Assembly (NCBI GenBank): GCA_946539765.1
Contig: CAMNHO010000010.1
Coordinates: forward strand, 21,498 to 85,497
Length of the DNA: 64,000 nt
Direction: 5' to 3'
DNA from: UBA4312 sp002394635
GTDB taxonomy: Bacteria > Bacillota_I > Bacilli_A > Erysipelotrichales > Erysipelotrichaceae
The position numbers and the translations under genes were made by a program. This document shows positions 16,983 to 25,176 of the stretch, one piece after another; positions within the stretch are counted from its first letter, which is position 1; every line of letters starts with the position of its first letter. Below the pieces are notes generated by a model. The model was not told where the DNA came from, did no database searches, and saw only the letters and a program-made list of their open reading frames with translations.

Positions 16983-17018
16983 GATTGTAAACATAATTAT
17001 ACAATATAGTTTACAATC
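16983..17018 (-). promoter_or_regulatory. BirA operator/promoter of bioY
   Basis: GATTGTAAAC, 16-bp spacer, GTTTACAATC: a perfect 10-bp inverted repeat of the Firmicute BirA type. TATAAT on the minus strand falls in the spacer, so binding would block RNA polymerase. It overlaps the 3' end of the traX gene. Confidence 0.85.
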
Positions 17019-17713
17019 AGCCATATCCCCCATAAGATCATGAAGTGGAGCGGATAGAACACATAGAAAAACCATTTATGAAAGGTCCGATGCGTTGTAT
17101 ACTGCTTTCCGTTGTACAACACACAGATCAAAAAGCCAGCTGCCAGAATAGAGGCCATATCCGCCATCGCAAACAAAACAGAGTGTGACCAGGACAACGG
17201 CCCGTATTGTGTAAAATGCTGTATGAGTGCAAAAAATACGGCAGAGGCTAAAAAAGCTCGTTTCTTTTCCATCCGCAAAAAGAATAGGGTAAAGACCGGC
17301 AAAGAAATGTACCAGTCACACAGTATACTGACCAAGATCAGGCCGATTACTTCCGAAAGATCCCCGTCATTCCTTCGATTCTCCACAATTCGAAAACAAA
17401 GATACAAGGTAATCAAGATATCCATACCGGCAAACGTCAAAGGCATCCTGCGACTGGCACATACCACCAAGGTATATGGCAGTTCGGAAACCAGCCCGCC
17501 GACCAGAAGTCTTTTCCTGTATTTTTCTTTATCCGATGTATGCGCATATCCTTCCACCAACAGCCACAACATGATCGGTGCTGTAATCAGTCCGATATGA
17601 AGGAACACAAAATGCAGCATCATATGCCGATCCAGAAACAGATGCGCAATATGATTGAAAACCATCGCTGCTGCCGCCAGGTATTTAAGTTGGTCTCTGT
17701 TTAAACATTTCAT
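16997..17713 (-). CDS. TraX-family membrane acetyltransferase-like protein
   Basis: 238 residues with about eight hydrophobic helices. TraX features are the start 'LNRDQLKYLAAAAMVFNHIAH', the AP-MLWLLVEGY loop and the end FYVFYPLHFMILW. TraX N-acetylates F pilin in plasmids; chromosomal Firmicute homologs are of unknown substrate. TAGAAT sits exactly 6 bases before the ATG, so the mRNA may be leaderless. A second TraX is at 45145-45903. Confidence 0.85.
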   Translation of the reverse strand: MKCLNRDQLKYLAAAAMVFNHIAHLFLDRHMMLHFVFLHIGLITAPIMLWLLVEGYAHTSDKEKYRKRLLVGGLVSELPYTLVVCASRRMPLTFAGMDILITLYLCFRIVENRRNDGDLSEVIGLILVSILCDWYISLPVFTLFFLRMEKKRAFLASAVFFALIQHFTQYGPLSWSHSVLFAMADMASILAAGFLICVLYNGKQYTTHRTFHKWFFYVFYPLHFMILWGIWLIVNYIV

Positions 17714-17749
17714 AGTTCTATTCTAAATGAGGACAGAATAAAAAGAAAA

Positions 17750-17765
17750 GGCGAATCACTTCACC
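17750..17765 (-). terminator. Terminator of larC
   Basis: Minus strand GGTGAA, GTGA loop, TTCGCC, then TTTTCTTTTT. It overlaps the larC stop codon. Confidence 0.6.
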
Positions 17766-19002
17766 CTTCCCATTTCAGATCTAAAACAGACATATTCTGT
17801 TTCTCGGCTAACTTTCGTAAGCTTTCATATTCCGGATACAGACGTTCGGTTCCATCCGGAAGGATGACCTTTTTCATATCCAAAGGTCCGTATTGAGTCA
17901 TCTTGGTGACGGTTTCTCTAGGTAAGACCGTACGTTTCATCGAACATCGGCGGATACCGATGGTCGTCGTATGTGTAAACAGAAGGTTTTCCATCTTCGA
18001 AACGTATTCCGGTCGGCAAAGAACGACCAGTTCCACAGCCGGGCGGTTCTTCTTCATATAGATTGGTTGGAAATGCACATCATTGGCACCGGCTTCCATC
18101 AGTTTATCCAATACCGCCGCAATCTGTTCGGAAGAGCAGTCATCGATATCGGTTTCCAGCTTTATGACCGTATCCTCTTCCGCTTGTTTGGTCTGGATTT
18201 CCATTGCCCGCAATAGCGAAGGCCTTTCATATTTTCGCTTTCCGGCGCCGAGTCCGGTCTTCCGGATCACAAAGGATGTCGGAAGTTCACCCGTTGTGCG
18301 AATGGCCGCTGCAATGGCAGCCCCTGTCGGTGTTACCAGTTCTCCTTGCACTGATACGATCTGCAAAGGCAGTTCGTACATTCGGGCGATCTGGCTGGTT
18401 GCCGGCACCGGGATCGGCATTACGCCATGTTGACAACGTACCGTCCCTGTTCCTTCACATAAAACCGGCAGGATGACCTGTTCATACCCCAGATCATCAA
18501 AGCAGACGGCAGCAGCCACAATATCCACAATGGAATCCACGGCTCCCACTTCATGGAAATGCACCTGGTCTACCGGTACGCCATGGGCATTCGCTTCTGC
18601 CTGGGCTAAGATATCAAAGATCTTATGAGCCAGCTTTCTGGCTCCCTCACTTAACTGACCGGCATCGAGAATCGCATTGATCTCGGCCATATGCCGATGA
18701 GCATGATGATGATCGTGGTCATGATGATGGCTATGGTCATGGTCGTGATGATGGGTATGATCATGGCCATGCAGATAATCCATATCATGATCATGGTTGT
18801 CGTGCTGCAGGATCACATTAAAATCACAGGCACGGATACCGGAAGGATAAACATCCGATATGTCAATGGTATATCCCTCCAATGGAAGACTGTGCAAAGC
18901 CTTGATCAATTTATCACGATCTGCTCCCAGATCCAGCATGGCCGCCACGAACATGTCGCCGCTGATGCCACTGGTACATTCCAGATACAATGTTTTTTTC
19001 AT
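17761..19002 (-). CDS. larC: Nickel pincer cofactor biosynthesis protein LarC
   Basis: 413 residues as one uninterrupted frame. In some lactobacilli larC needs a programmed frameshift; none is needed here. Signature N-terminus LYLECTSGISGDMFVAAMLDLGA; residues about 72-112 are a histidine/aspartate-rich loop (HDHTHHHDHDHSHHHDHDHH) likely to bind nickel. LarC inserts Ni into the sulfur-loaded pyridinium dinucleotide to give the NPN cofactor, using CTP. Its ATG overlaps the larE stop by 4 bp, so translation is coupled. Confidence 0.95.
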   Translation of the reverse strand: MKKTLYLECTSGISGDMFVAAMLDLGADRDKLIKALHSLPLEGYTIDISDVYPSGIRACDFNVILQHDNHDHDMDYLHGHDHTHHHDHDHSHHHDHDHHHAHRHMAEINAILDAGQLSEGARKLAHKIFDILAQAEANAHGVPVDQVHFHEVGAVDSIVDIVAAAVCFDDLGYEQVILPVLCEGTGTVRCQHGVMPIPVPATSQIARMYELPLQIVSVQGELVTPTGAAIAAAIRTTGELPTSFVIRKTGLGAGKRKYERPSLLRAMEIQTKQAEEDTVIKLETDIDDCSSEQIAAVLDKLMEAGANDVHFQPIYMKKNRPAVELVVLCRPEYVSKMENLLFTHTTTIGIRRCSMKRTVLPRETVTKMTQYGPLDMKKVILPDGTERLYPEYESLRKLAEKQNMSVLDLKWEG

Positions 19003-19799
19003 AGATTCAACCCCTCATTCATACTTCCGGTCCGAAAACCTTGTAGATCGATCGTCACATAACGAAATCCAATCTGTTTCAATTCGTTCACAATTTCGTG
19101 ACGCATTTCAAACAACATTTCCATCTGCTCCGGCAGAACTTCCAGTCGTGCCAGATTTTCATGGATGCGAACACGATATTGTCTAAATCCTTTGTTTTCC
19201 AAAAACTGCTCCGCCTTTTCGACCCATTGCAGTTTTTCTTTCGTAATGGTCTGTCCATAGGAAAAACGACTGGCCAGGCACGCAAAGGAAGGCTTATCCC
19301 AGGTTTCCAGTCCCATCTGCTTTGACAAGATCCGGATCTCTTCTTTATATAGATCCGCTTCCCGTAACGGGCTGCAGATCCCCAGTTCCGATAAAGCTTT
19401 ATGCCCTGGACGATAATCGCTGTCATCATCCCGGTTCGAGCCTTCGCAGACTACATCAAACCCTCTTTGGGCAGCGGTTTGAAGGATTGCCTTGAAAATT
19501 TCTTTCTTGCAGTGATAACAACGGTCCGGCGGGTTGTTGATAAACGCGTCGAGATGCATGACATCCACCGGTATCATTGTATAGGCGATCCCGTGCTTTT
19601 CGCAAAAGGCCACAGCCCGGTTTTTTTCACGGGCCGGAAAGGCATCGGCTACACAAATGCAGGCCAGGCAGTTTTCTTTTAAAACATCGTGACACACTTT
19701 TACCAGAAAAGTGGAATCCACTCCTCCACTGAACGCAACAGCCACTTTTCCATACGTGTTGATCATTGCCCGCAGGGTCTGATATTTATCTTTTAACAT
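18999..19799 (-). CDS. larE: Pyridinium dithiocarboxylate mononucleotide synthase LarE
   Basis: 266 residues from the start MLKDKYQ (19799), preceded by AAGGA with 7-base spacing and overlapping larB by 14 bp. The PP-loop AFSGGVDSTF (about 22-31) binds ATP. FACLASRFSYG carries the conserved Cys whose sulfur is sacrificed in the L. plantarum enzyme. LarE activates the carboxylates of the LarB product and adds sulfur. Longer upstream starts have no ribosome site. Confidence 0.95.
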   Translation of the reverse strand: MLKDKYQTLRAMINTYGKVAVAFSGGVDSTFLVKVCHDVLKENCLACICVADAFPAREKNRAVAFCEKHGIAYTMIPVDVMHLDAFINNPPDRCYHCKKEIFKAILQTAAQRGFDVVCEGSNRDDDSDYRPGHKALSELGICSPLREADLYKEEIRILSKQMGLETWDKPSFACLASRFSYGQTITKEKLQWVEKAEQFLENKGFRQYRVRIHENLARLEVLPEQMEMLFEMRHEIVNELKQIGFRYVTIDLQGFRTGSMNEGLNL

Positions 19800-20550
19800 G
19801 TGCATTTCCTTGACAAGCCAGGCGATTGATCTGGCATGCAATATAGCCGGCTCCGTAGCCATTGTCTATATTGACCACGGACACGCCGTTGGCACATGAA
19901 TTGATCATCGTCAATAACGCCGACAATCCGTGAAAACTGGCGCCATAGCCGACAGAAGTCGGTACTGCGATGACCGGTACGGACACAAGACCGCCGACCA
20001 CACTGGCCAATGCTCCTTCCATACCGGCTGCGGTAATGACACAGTTGGCTTGTTCCAGCAAGTTGCGATTGGGTAAGATCCGATGGATCCCGCTGACACC
20101 CACATCGTATAAACGAGCCACATGGGCTCCAAAGAATTCTGCGGTCAATGCGGCTTCTTCGGCCACCGGAATATCGGATGTGCCGGCTGTGCAGATGGTA
20201 ATATTACCAATCTTTTCCTTTTCCTTTTCCAGCTTCATGACACCGGAGAGGGGATCGTATTGGATTTCCGGCAATACTTCGTGAACGATCTCGTACTGGT
20301 GTTCCGTAGCACGGGTTCCCAGCACTTCGCCCTGCTGCTGATAGATCCGTTCAAAGATCTGCTGCAGATCTTGATCAGGTTTATTGGGACAGTAAACGAC
20401 TTCGGCAAACCCGGTCCTCTTTTTCCGTGTTGTATCGATTTTGGCATGTCCGATATCTTCATATGCGTCTTTTTGAAGAAGATTTTCGGCCTGATCGATG
20501 CTTATCGTCCCGTTTTTTACTTGTTCTAATATGTATTTGATTTCTCCCAT
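19786..20550 (-). CDS. larB: Pyridinium biscarboxylate mononucleotide synthase LarB
   Basis: 254 residues from MGEIKYILEQV (20550), supported by AAAGGAAAAGCT. The N-terminal helical part is followed by a PurE-like carboxylase domain with TAGTSDIPVAEEA, YDVGVSGIHR and MEGALASVVGGL. LarB carboxylates and hydrolyses nicotinic acid adenine dinucleotide, the first step of the nickel-pincer nucleotide pathway. Order larB-larE-larC in one operon. No larA racemase is visible in the window. Confidence 0.95.
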   Translation of the reverse strand: MGEIKYILEQVKNGTISIDQAENLLQKDAYEDIGHAKIDTTRKKRTGFAEVVYCPNKPDQDLQQIFERIYQQQGEVLGTRATEHQYEIVHEVLPEIQYDPLSGVMKLEKEKEKIGNITICTAGTSDIPVAEEAALTAEFFGAHVARLYDVGVSGIHRILPNRNLLEQANCVITAAGMEGALASVVGGLVSVPVIAVPTSVGYGASFHGLSALLTMINSCANGVSVVNIDNGYGAGYIACQINRLACQGNAHVKR

Positions 20551-20560
20551 AGCTTTTCCT

Positions 20561-21649
20561 TTATTCAAATATTCTGGCTGCTTCCTGCAGTCTCTGGATG
20601 ATCGGAATCTGCTGCGGACAAGCAGCTTCACACTGGCCGCATTGAATGCACATGGAAGCTTTGCCTTTTCCTTCGGTTTTCTGCCGATACCTCTGATCGG
20701 CACTCTCTGAGCGGAAGATCCGTTTCCGATTCAGTGCATCGAAAATATCCGGAATCGGAATTTTCTGTGGACAGCCCGGCACACAATAATGGCAAGCTGT
20801 ACAAGGAACGGAATCAACCTGGTTCAGGATATCCATAACTTCTTTGATCGTGGCCTGTTCCTGCTGGTTCAGTGGTCGGAAATCCTTCATGTAGGAAATA
20901 TTATCTTCCATCTGTTCCAGATTGCTCATCCCCGAAAGAACGACCCGTACGCCATCCAAGCTCGCTACATAACGAATAGCCCAGGAAGCCATCGAAGCAT
21001 TCGGATCTGCTTTTTTAAAGACTTCCTCTACCTCCGGGATCACATTGGCTAATGTGCCTCCTTTTACCGGCTCCATGACCACAATATCCTTCCCGTGTTT
21101 TCGCGCCATCTCATAGTTGGCACGGCTCATAACGCTCGGATTTTCCCAATCTGCATAATTAAGCTGCAGCTGGACAAAATCCACCTCCGGATGTTCTGTC
21201 AACAGCTTATCCAGCAGATCCGGGGAAGAATGGAAGGAGAAGCCGTAATGTTTGATCAAGCCTTGTTCCTTAGCTTCCTTGACAAAGTCCCAGATCCCAT
21301 AGTCATCATACATTTTATAATTACTGCGCTGCAAAGCATGCAGCAGGTAATAATCAAAATAACCAGCCTGGGTCCGTTCCAAAGATTGGTTTAGCTGAGC
21401 TTTGCATGTTTCGGCATCCGGATGTCCCATCCATGCATTGATCTTTGTTGCCAAAGTATACGACTGGCGTGGATATCTTTCTACCAATACCTTCCGGCAA
21501 GCCACCTCACTACCCGGATACACATACGCCGTATCAAAATAGGTAAAACCGGCCTCCATAAAACGATCTACCATTTTCTTTGTCTGTTCAATGTCGATCT
21601 GTCCTTCCTTCTGGGGCAGCCGCATCAAACCAAATCCTAACTTTTTCAT
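20561..21649 (-). CDS. Aldo/keto reductase with C-terminal 4Fe-4S domain
   Basis: 362 residues from MKKLGFGLMRLPQ (21649, RBS GAGAGGAAAT). The TIM-barrel reductase (1-280) shows the catalytic Tyr region YFDTAYVYPGSE. The tail has ferredoxin-like clusters, CTACHYCVPGCPQKIPIPD and CIQCGQCEAACPQQIPI. This fused type is common in anaerobes; the physiological substrate is unknown and electrons may pass through the clusters. It starts 9 bp after the esterase and lies 11 bp before larB, so it may be functionally tied to the nickel-pincer genes. Confidence 0.9.
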   Translation of the reverse strand: MKKLGFGLMRLPQKEGQIDIEQTKKMVDRFMEAGFTYFDTAYVYPGSEVACRKVLVERYPRQSYTLATKINAWMGHPDAETCKAQLNQSLERTQAGYFDYYLLHALQRSNYKMYDDYGIWDFVKEAKEQGLIKHYGFSFHSSPDLLDKLLTEHPEVDFVQLQLNYADWENPSVMSRANYEMARKHGKDIVVMEPVKGGTLANVIPEVEEVFKKADPNASMASWAIRYVASLDGVRVVLSGMSNLEQMEDNISYMKDFRPLNQQEQATIKEVMDILNQVDSVPCTACHYCVPGCPQKIPIPDIFDALNRKRIFRSESADQRYRQKTEGKGKASMCIQCGQCEAACPQQIPIIQRLQEAARIFE

Positions 21650-21657
21650 ATTTCCTC

Positions 21658-22590
21658 TCATTTCTCTTGAATGACACGTACGATCTTTTCAAAAGCTTCA
21701 TACGCCTCAGGTGAATCATACAACACATAATCATGGATCTGTTGTTCACCGACCGTCAACGAAACCGGAACATCCAGCTGTTTAAGGTGGTGGGCGTAAT
21801 TCGTGATATCGGGATAGAACAATTCCATGGTTCCCGCAAATAAAGTCACGTCTTTGAGATAACTACTGTCACCGTAAGCCGGACTGACCTTATAATCCTT
21901 TACAGACAAGTCACCGGCCCACATTTGCCCCATTTCCTTCAACATGTCTTTATCCAGTAATACATCCACGCCGTTATAGGTATCTGCTTCCGGATCGGAT
22001 TCGGATATATCCAGCCATGGACTGATCGCGATCAAATGATCCGGCTGCATATCCTTTCCTATGTGCTGGCACCAGGCAATTGCCAGTCCTCCGCCAGCTG
22101 AATCACCCATTACCGTTACATGCTCAACGCTTTTATACAACTTCGGATAATAGGCCTCCAGAAATGTATACGTATCCTTATATGTGTACGCAGGCGCTAA
22201 CGGATAGACCGGTATAACAACCGTTGCGTGGGTCTGGCAAGCCAGGCGGTCACAAAAATACAAATGTTTGGCACTAACATCATTGATATATGCCCCTCCA
22301 TGCAGATAGAGGATCGCAGCATCTTCTTTTTTCTCAGGTTCCAGCGTAACAACCAGGATTCCTTCCTGCTGGCTGATGGTCGCTTTTGATTGCAGGCTTA
22401 TTGAATCCAACGTAGGCTGCAGCCATTGCATGACAGTATTGTTGTTGACTACATAAGTCAAGTCTTCGTCACTTCCTGCAACAAAGAGAGAACAAGCCAT
22501 TGTTCTGCTTGAAAAAAAGCGAATAGCACCGGTTCCTGTGGTAAATACCAGCAGAAAAAGAAACAGGATACGGACAAATCTGTTTTTCAT
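21658..22590 (-). CDS. Membrane-anchored alpha/beta hydrolase (esterase/lipase)
   Basis: 310 residues. An N-terminal hydrophobic helix (VRILFLFLLVFTTGTGAI) anchors or exports it. The oxyanion motif LYLHGGAYIND and nucleophile elbow GDSAGGGLA define the hormone-sensitive-lipase/acetyl-esterase group; the acid and His residues lie near DVTLFAGTMELFYPD and QQIHDYVLY. The start at the second ATG (22590) fits the RBS AGAGGA better than the first. First gene of the operon with the reductase and larBEC. Substrate unknown. Confidence 0.85.
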   Translation of the reverse strand: MKNRFVRILFLFLLVFTTGTGAIRFFSSRTMACSLFVAGSDEDLTYVVNNNTVMQWLQPTLDSISLQSKATISQQEGILVVTLEPEKKEDAAILYLHGGAYINDVSAKHLYFCDRLACQTHATVVIPVYPLAPAYTYKDTYTFLEAYYPKLYKSVEHVTVMGDSAGGGLAIAWCQHIGKDMQPDHLIAISPWLDISESDPEADTYNGVDVLLDKDMLKEMGQMWAGDLSVKDYKVSPAYGDSSYLKDVTLFAGTMELFYPDITNYAHHLKQLDVPVSLTVGEQQIHDYVLYDSPEAYEAFEKIVRVIQEK

Positions 22591-22860
22591 ATACATTCCT
22601 CTTATTCGTTCACATTATTTATATTTAGTTAATTATATCATACTCTTCTGCCATTAAGTCATCGATACATCTTTTTGAGGATCGTTGTCATAAAGTTTTA
22701 TATGTAAAATTTTTCTCTTTATTGGATTTTTTTGACAAAAACTGGGATTAAATCGATATTTAAAGGCCTTTTTTGGACATTTTTTCATAATTTTCGTGAT
22801 TTTATGTAGACAAAAAAATGCGTATTATTATATTATTTTTATAAATAAGAGAGGTTTTTT

Positions 22861-23256
22861 ATGAGCACGAACAAACAAACGATTGGTGAACGTGTAAAAG
22901 CAATACGGAAGGATCAACGACTAAATCAGGAGCGATTTGGAAAAGCTTTAGGTGGTCTTCAAAAATCTTCTATCAGTAAGATCGAAAAATCAGAAAACGG
23001 CTTGTCGCAGCGTAACTTGAAAACCTTGTGCCAGACATTCCATGTCAATGAACAATGGTTATTAACAGGCGAAGGTGAAATGTATCTGCCTGCCAGCCAG
23101 GAAGAGATGATTCAAGTGTATATGCAGAGCATCTTGTCAAACCGTGCTGATATAGCCGAACTTCAGCTTCATTTTTTTAAATCGCTTTCCAATCTATCAG
23201 AAGATGATTGGGTAGTTCTTGATAAAATTGTCACTGCATTAGCAGAACAAAATTAA
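22861..23256 (+). CDS. XRE-family HTH protein
   Basis: 131 residues. Residues 8-66 form a Cro/C1-type HTH (GERVKAIRKDQRLNQERFGKA, with WLLTGEGEMY at its end, typical of phage-like repressors that read a helper C-terminal domain). The remaining 60 residues are helical and may dimerise. Monocistronic, with AGAGAGG upstream and a strong terminator after it. The upstream 264 bp contain no other gene. Targets unknown. Confidence 0.8.
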   Translation: MSTNKQTIGERVKAIRKDQRLNQERFGKALGGLQKSSISKIEKSENGLSQRNLKTLCQTFHVNEQWLLTGEGEMYLPASQEEMIQVYMQSILSNRADIAELQLHFFKSLSNLSEDDWVVLDKIVTALAEQN

Positions 23257-23264
23257 GTATTGCA

Positions 23265-23290
23265 CCGTCCTGAAAAGGACGGATTTTTTT
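23265..23290 (+). terminator. Terminator of the XRE gene
   Basis: CCGTCC, loop TGAAAA, GGACGG, then seven T's. Confidence 0.85.
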
Positions 23291-23304
23291 AAAGGAAGAA
23301 GATC

Positions 23305-23724
23305 TTATTGATAAAAATCATCTTCTACAACTGTAAATCCCTTGGTTTCCAGACAATTGATCACTTCCTGGTATTCCTCTGTCTTAAAAATCAGGATCGG
23401 ACGACATGTCTTCCGATTAAAAGACAGATAAATGTAGTCCACATTGATATAGCTGTCACTTAAGGCCTTGAGAAGTTGATTCATGTTCCCTTCCCTATCT
23501 TCCACTTCCACGCCGATCACATCCGTCAGACGTGTCTGGTAGCCTGCCTCGTTCAACGCATGATGCGCTTTCTGCGGGTCGGATACGATCAATCGGACAA
23601 TCCCGTATTCCCCGCTGTCATTGGTCACAGAACCTAGTATATTGATCCTTTCATCATAGAGAACCTGGGTGATCGCCTGCATAGTTCCCCGGCGGTTTTC
23701 CGCAAATACTGATACTTGTTTCAT
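23305..23724 (-). CDS. Tandem ACT-domain protein
   Basis: 139 residues made of two ACT repeats, about 1-68 (VSVFAENRRGTMQAITQVL) and 70-137 (GVEVEDREGNMNQLLKALSD). Stand-alone ACT pairs bind amino acids and act as regulatory subunits or sensors. No catalytic domain. It overlaps the hydrolase gene by 4 bp, so the two are coupled. Ligand unknown. Confidence 0.85.
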   Translation of the reverse strand: MKQVSVFAENRRGTMQAITQVLYDERINILGSVTNDSGEYGIVRLIVSDPQKAHHALNEAGYQTRLTDVIGVEVEDREGNMNQLLKALSDSYINVDYIYLSFNRKTCRPILIFKTEEYQEVINCLETKGFTVVEDDFYQ

Positions 23725-24482
23725 AACGGTTCTCCTTTCAAAAAACGAATGGTTGTATTTACCGTATCATAGAAATCCTGACCGGTAAAACCATGACCGG
23801 CTTTTTCATATTCCACATAGTGTGCTTTTTTATATAAATCCGATGCCTGTCGAGAATAGGAAACCGGTACATCATCATCCAAAGTACCGTGAAAGATCAG
23901 GACATCCTTTTCATATTTTAATACGTTTCCAAAAGATGACATGCGTCGGGCATCTTCATAATATTTCCGGCTGACCGTCATATAGGTAAATGAAATCTGC
24001 TGTGGTATCTCCTTGTTCTTAGGATAAAGCTTTCTGGCCTGTGCCGGAATCACAAAGGCCGGATACAGAAGAATCAGTTTATCGATATGCGCCATACGTT
24101 CAACGGCGCTGTGGGCTGCTACAAAGCCACCCATGCTTTCACCAAATAAAACCAGTCTACGGACATATGTTTTGGCAGCCAAGCAGTCGATCACAAAATT
24201 CAGATCTTCGATTTCGGTTTTTACCGACATGTCCAAAGATGTTCCGCTGCTTTTGGAGTTGGAACTGCCACCTCGGAAATCAAAAATATAAGCAGCAAAG
24301 CCTGCCCGGGCAAACGAACGGGCATAGTCTGTCATCTCGGTATGATTGACACCCAGGCCATGGGCCAGAATGATGGTATCATAGATTTCTTCGGATACAG
24401 AGGGAAAGAACATCTTTCCGTAAATATACATCTGCTCGTTTTGAAAACAGACCTCTTTTGTTCGAACTTGTTTTTTGGCCAT
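23721..24482 (-). CDS. Alpha/beta hydrolase
   Basis: 253 residues from MAKKQVRT (24482), where AAGGAAGG gives a good ribosome site. The core contains ILAHGLGVNHTEMTDYA, the nucleophile elbow LFGESMGGFVA, the acid loop IFHGTLDDDVPV and the catalytic His in EKAGHGFTG. No signal peptide, so it is cytoplasmic. It resembles the peptidase S9-like/feruloyl esterase-like hydrolases, but the substrate is not defined. Operon with the ACT protein. Confidence 0.85.
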   Translation of the reverse strand: MAKKQVRTKEVCFQNEQMYIYGKMFFPSVSEEIYDTIILAHGLGVNHTEMTDYARSFARAGFAAYIFDFRGGSSNSKSSGTSLDMSVKTEIEDLNFVIDCLAAKTYVRRLVLFGESMGGFVAAHSAVERMAHIDKLILLYPAFVIPAQARKLYPKNKEIPQQISFTYMTVSRKYYEDARRMSSFGNVLKYEKDVLIFHGTLDDDVPVSYSRQASDLYKKAHYVEYEKAGHGFTGQDFYDTVNTTIRFLKGEPL

Positions 24483-24576
24483 ATAGACATCCTTCCTTGA
24501 TCCCTTTGATGATATCATACATTCATCCAGTTTTATCGGATTCTATGATAGAATACTATCAAAGTGAGGTTACAAA

Positions 24577-25158
24577 ATGAAAAAAACATGGATGTCTGTG
24601 TTGACCGTATGCATGTTGTTTCTTTCCCTGATCGGATGTTCTTCCGACAGCTATAAGAATGCCATTGCGGTCATTGAAGTAAAAGATTATGGAACCATTA
24701 AATGCAGGCTGGACTACGAAAACGCACCGGAAACCGTAAAAAACTTTATCGATCTAGCCAACAGTGACTTTTATAACGGTTTGACCTTCCATCGGATCAT
24801 CCCTGGTTTTATGATCCAAGGCGGCGATCCTAAGGGAGACGGAACCGGTGGAAGCGATCATACCATCAAAGGGGAATTTTCTAAAAACGGGGTGGATAAT
24901 AAACTTTCCCATGTACGAGGTACCTTGTCTATGGCACGTTCCTCGGATTATGACAGTGGAAGCAGCCAGTTCTTCATTGTACATAAGGACAGCCCGTTTC
25001 TTGATGGAGAATATGCCGCTTTCGGTACGGTTATTGAAGGAATGGATGTTGTTGATAAGATTTGTGATACCGTGGAAACCATCGATGACAACGGTACCAT
25101 ATTAAAAGTGGATCAACCGGTAATCACTCGTATTACTATTGAAAAAGAATCGAAGTAA
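24577..25158 (+). CDS. Lipoprotein peptidyl-prolyl cis-trans isomerase (cyclophilin)
   Basis: 193 residues. The signal peptide ends in the lipobox SLIGC (Cys21), so the enzyme is tethered outside the membrane. The cyclophilin core shows FHRIIPGFMIQGGDPKGDGTGG, LSMARSSDYDSGSSQFFIVH and FGTVIEGMDVVDKI, with catalytic Arg in FHRI. It probably helps to fold exported proteins, such as the large surface proteins of this genome. Single gene between divergent and convergent neighbours. Confidence 0.93.
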   Translation: MKKTWMSVLTVCMLFLSLIGCSSDSYKNAIAVIEVKDYGTIKCRLDYENAPETVKNFIDLANSDFYNGLTFHRIIPGFMIQGGDPKGDGTGGSDHTIKGEFSKNGVDNKLSHVRGTLSMARSSDYDSGSSQFFIVHKDSPFLDGEYAAFGTVIEGMDVVDKICDTVETIDDNGTILKVDQPVITRITIEKESK

Positions 25159-25176
25159 TGTTTTCGATTCTTTTTT
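25147..25176 (+). terminator. Terminator of the cyclophilin gene
   Basis: GAATCGAA and TTCGATTC stem, then six T's. It starts inside the last codons. Confidence 0.8.

Noticed and set aside
18691..19062. Plus-strand frame rich in Met/Val (MPMSMMMIVVMMMAMVM)
   Set aside because: It is the antisense shadow of the His-rich loop of larC; no ribosome site.
19800..20703. Longer N-termini for larE and larB
   Set aside because: The extensions are read through neighbouring genes; internal starts have ribosome sites and match the family N-termini.
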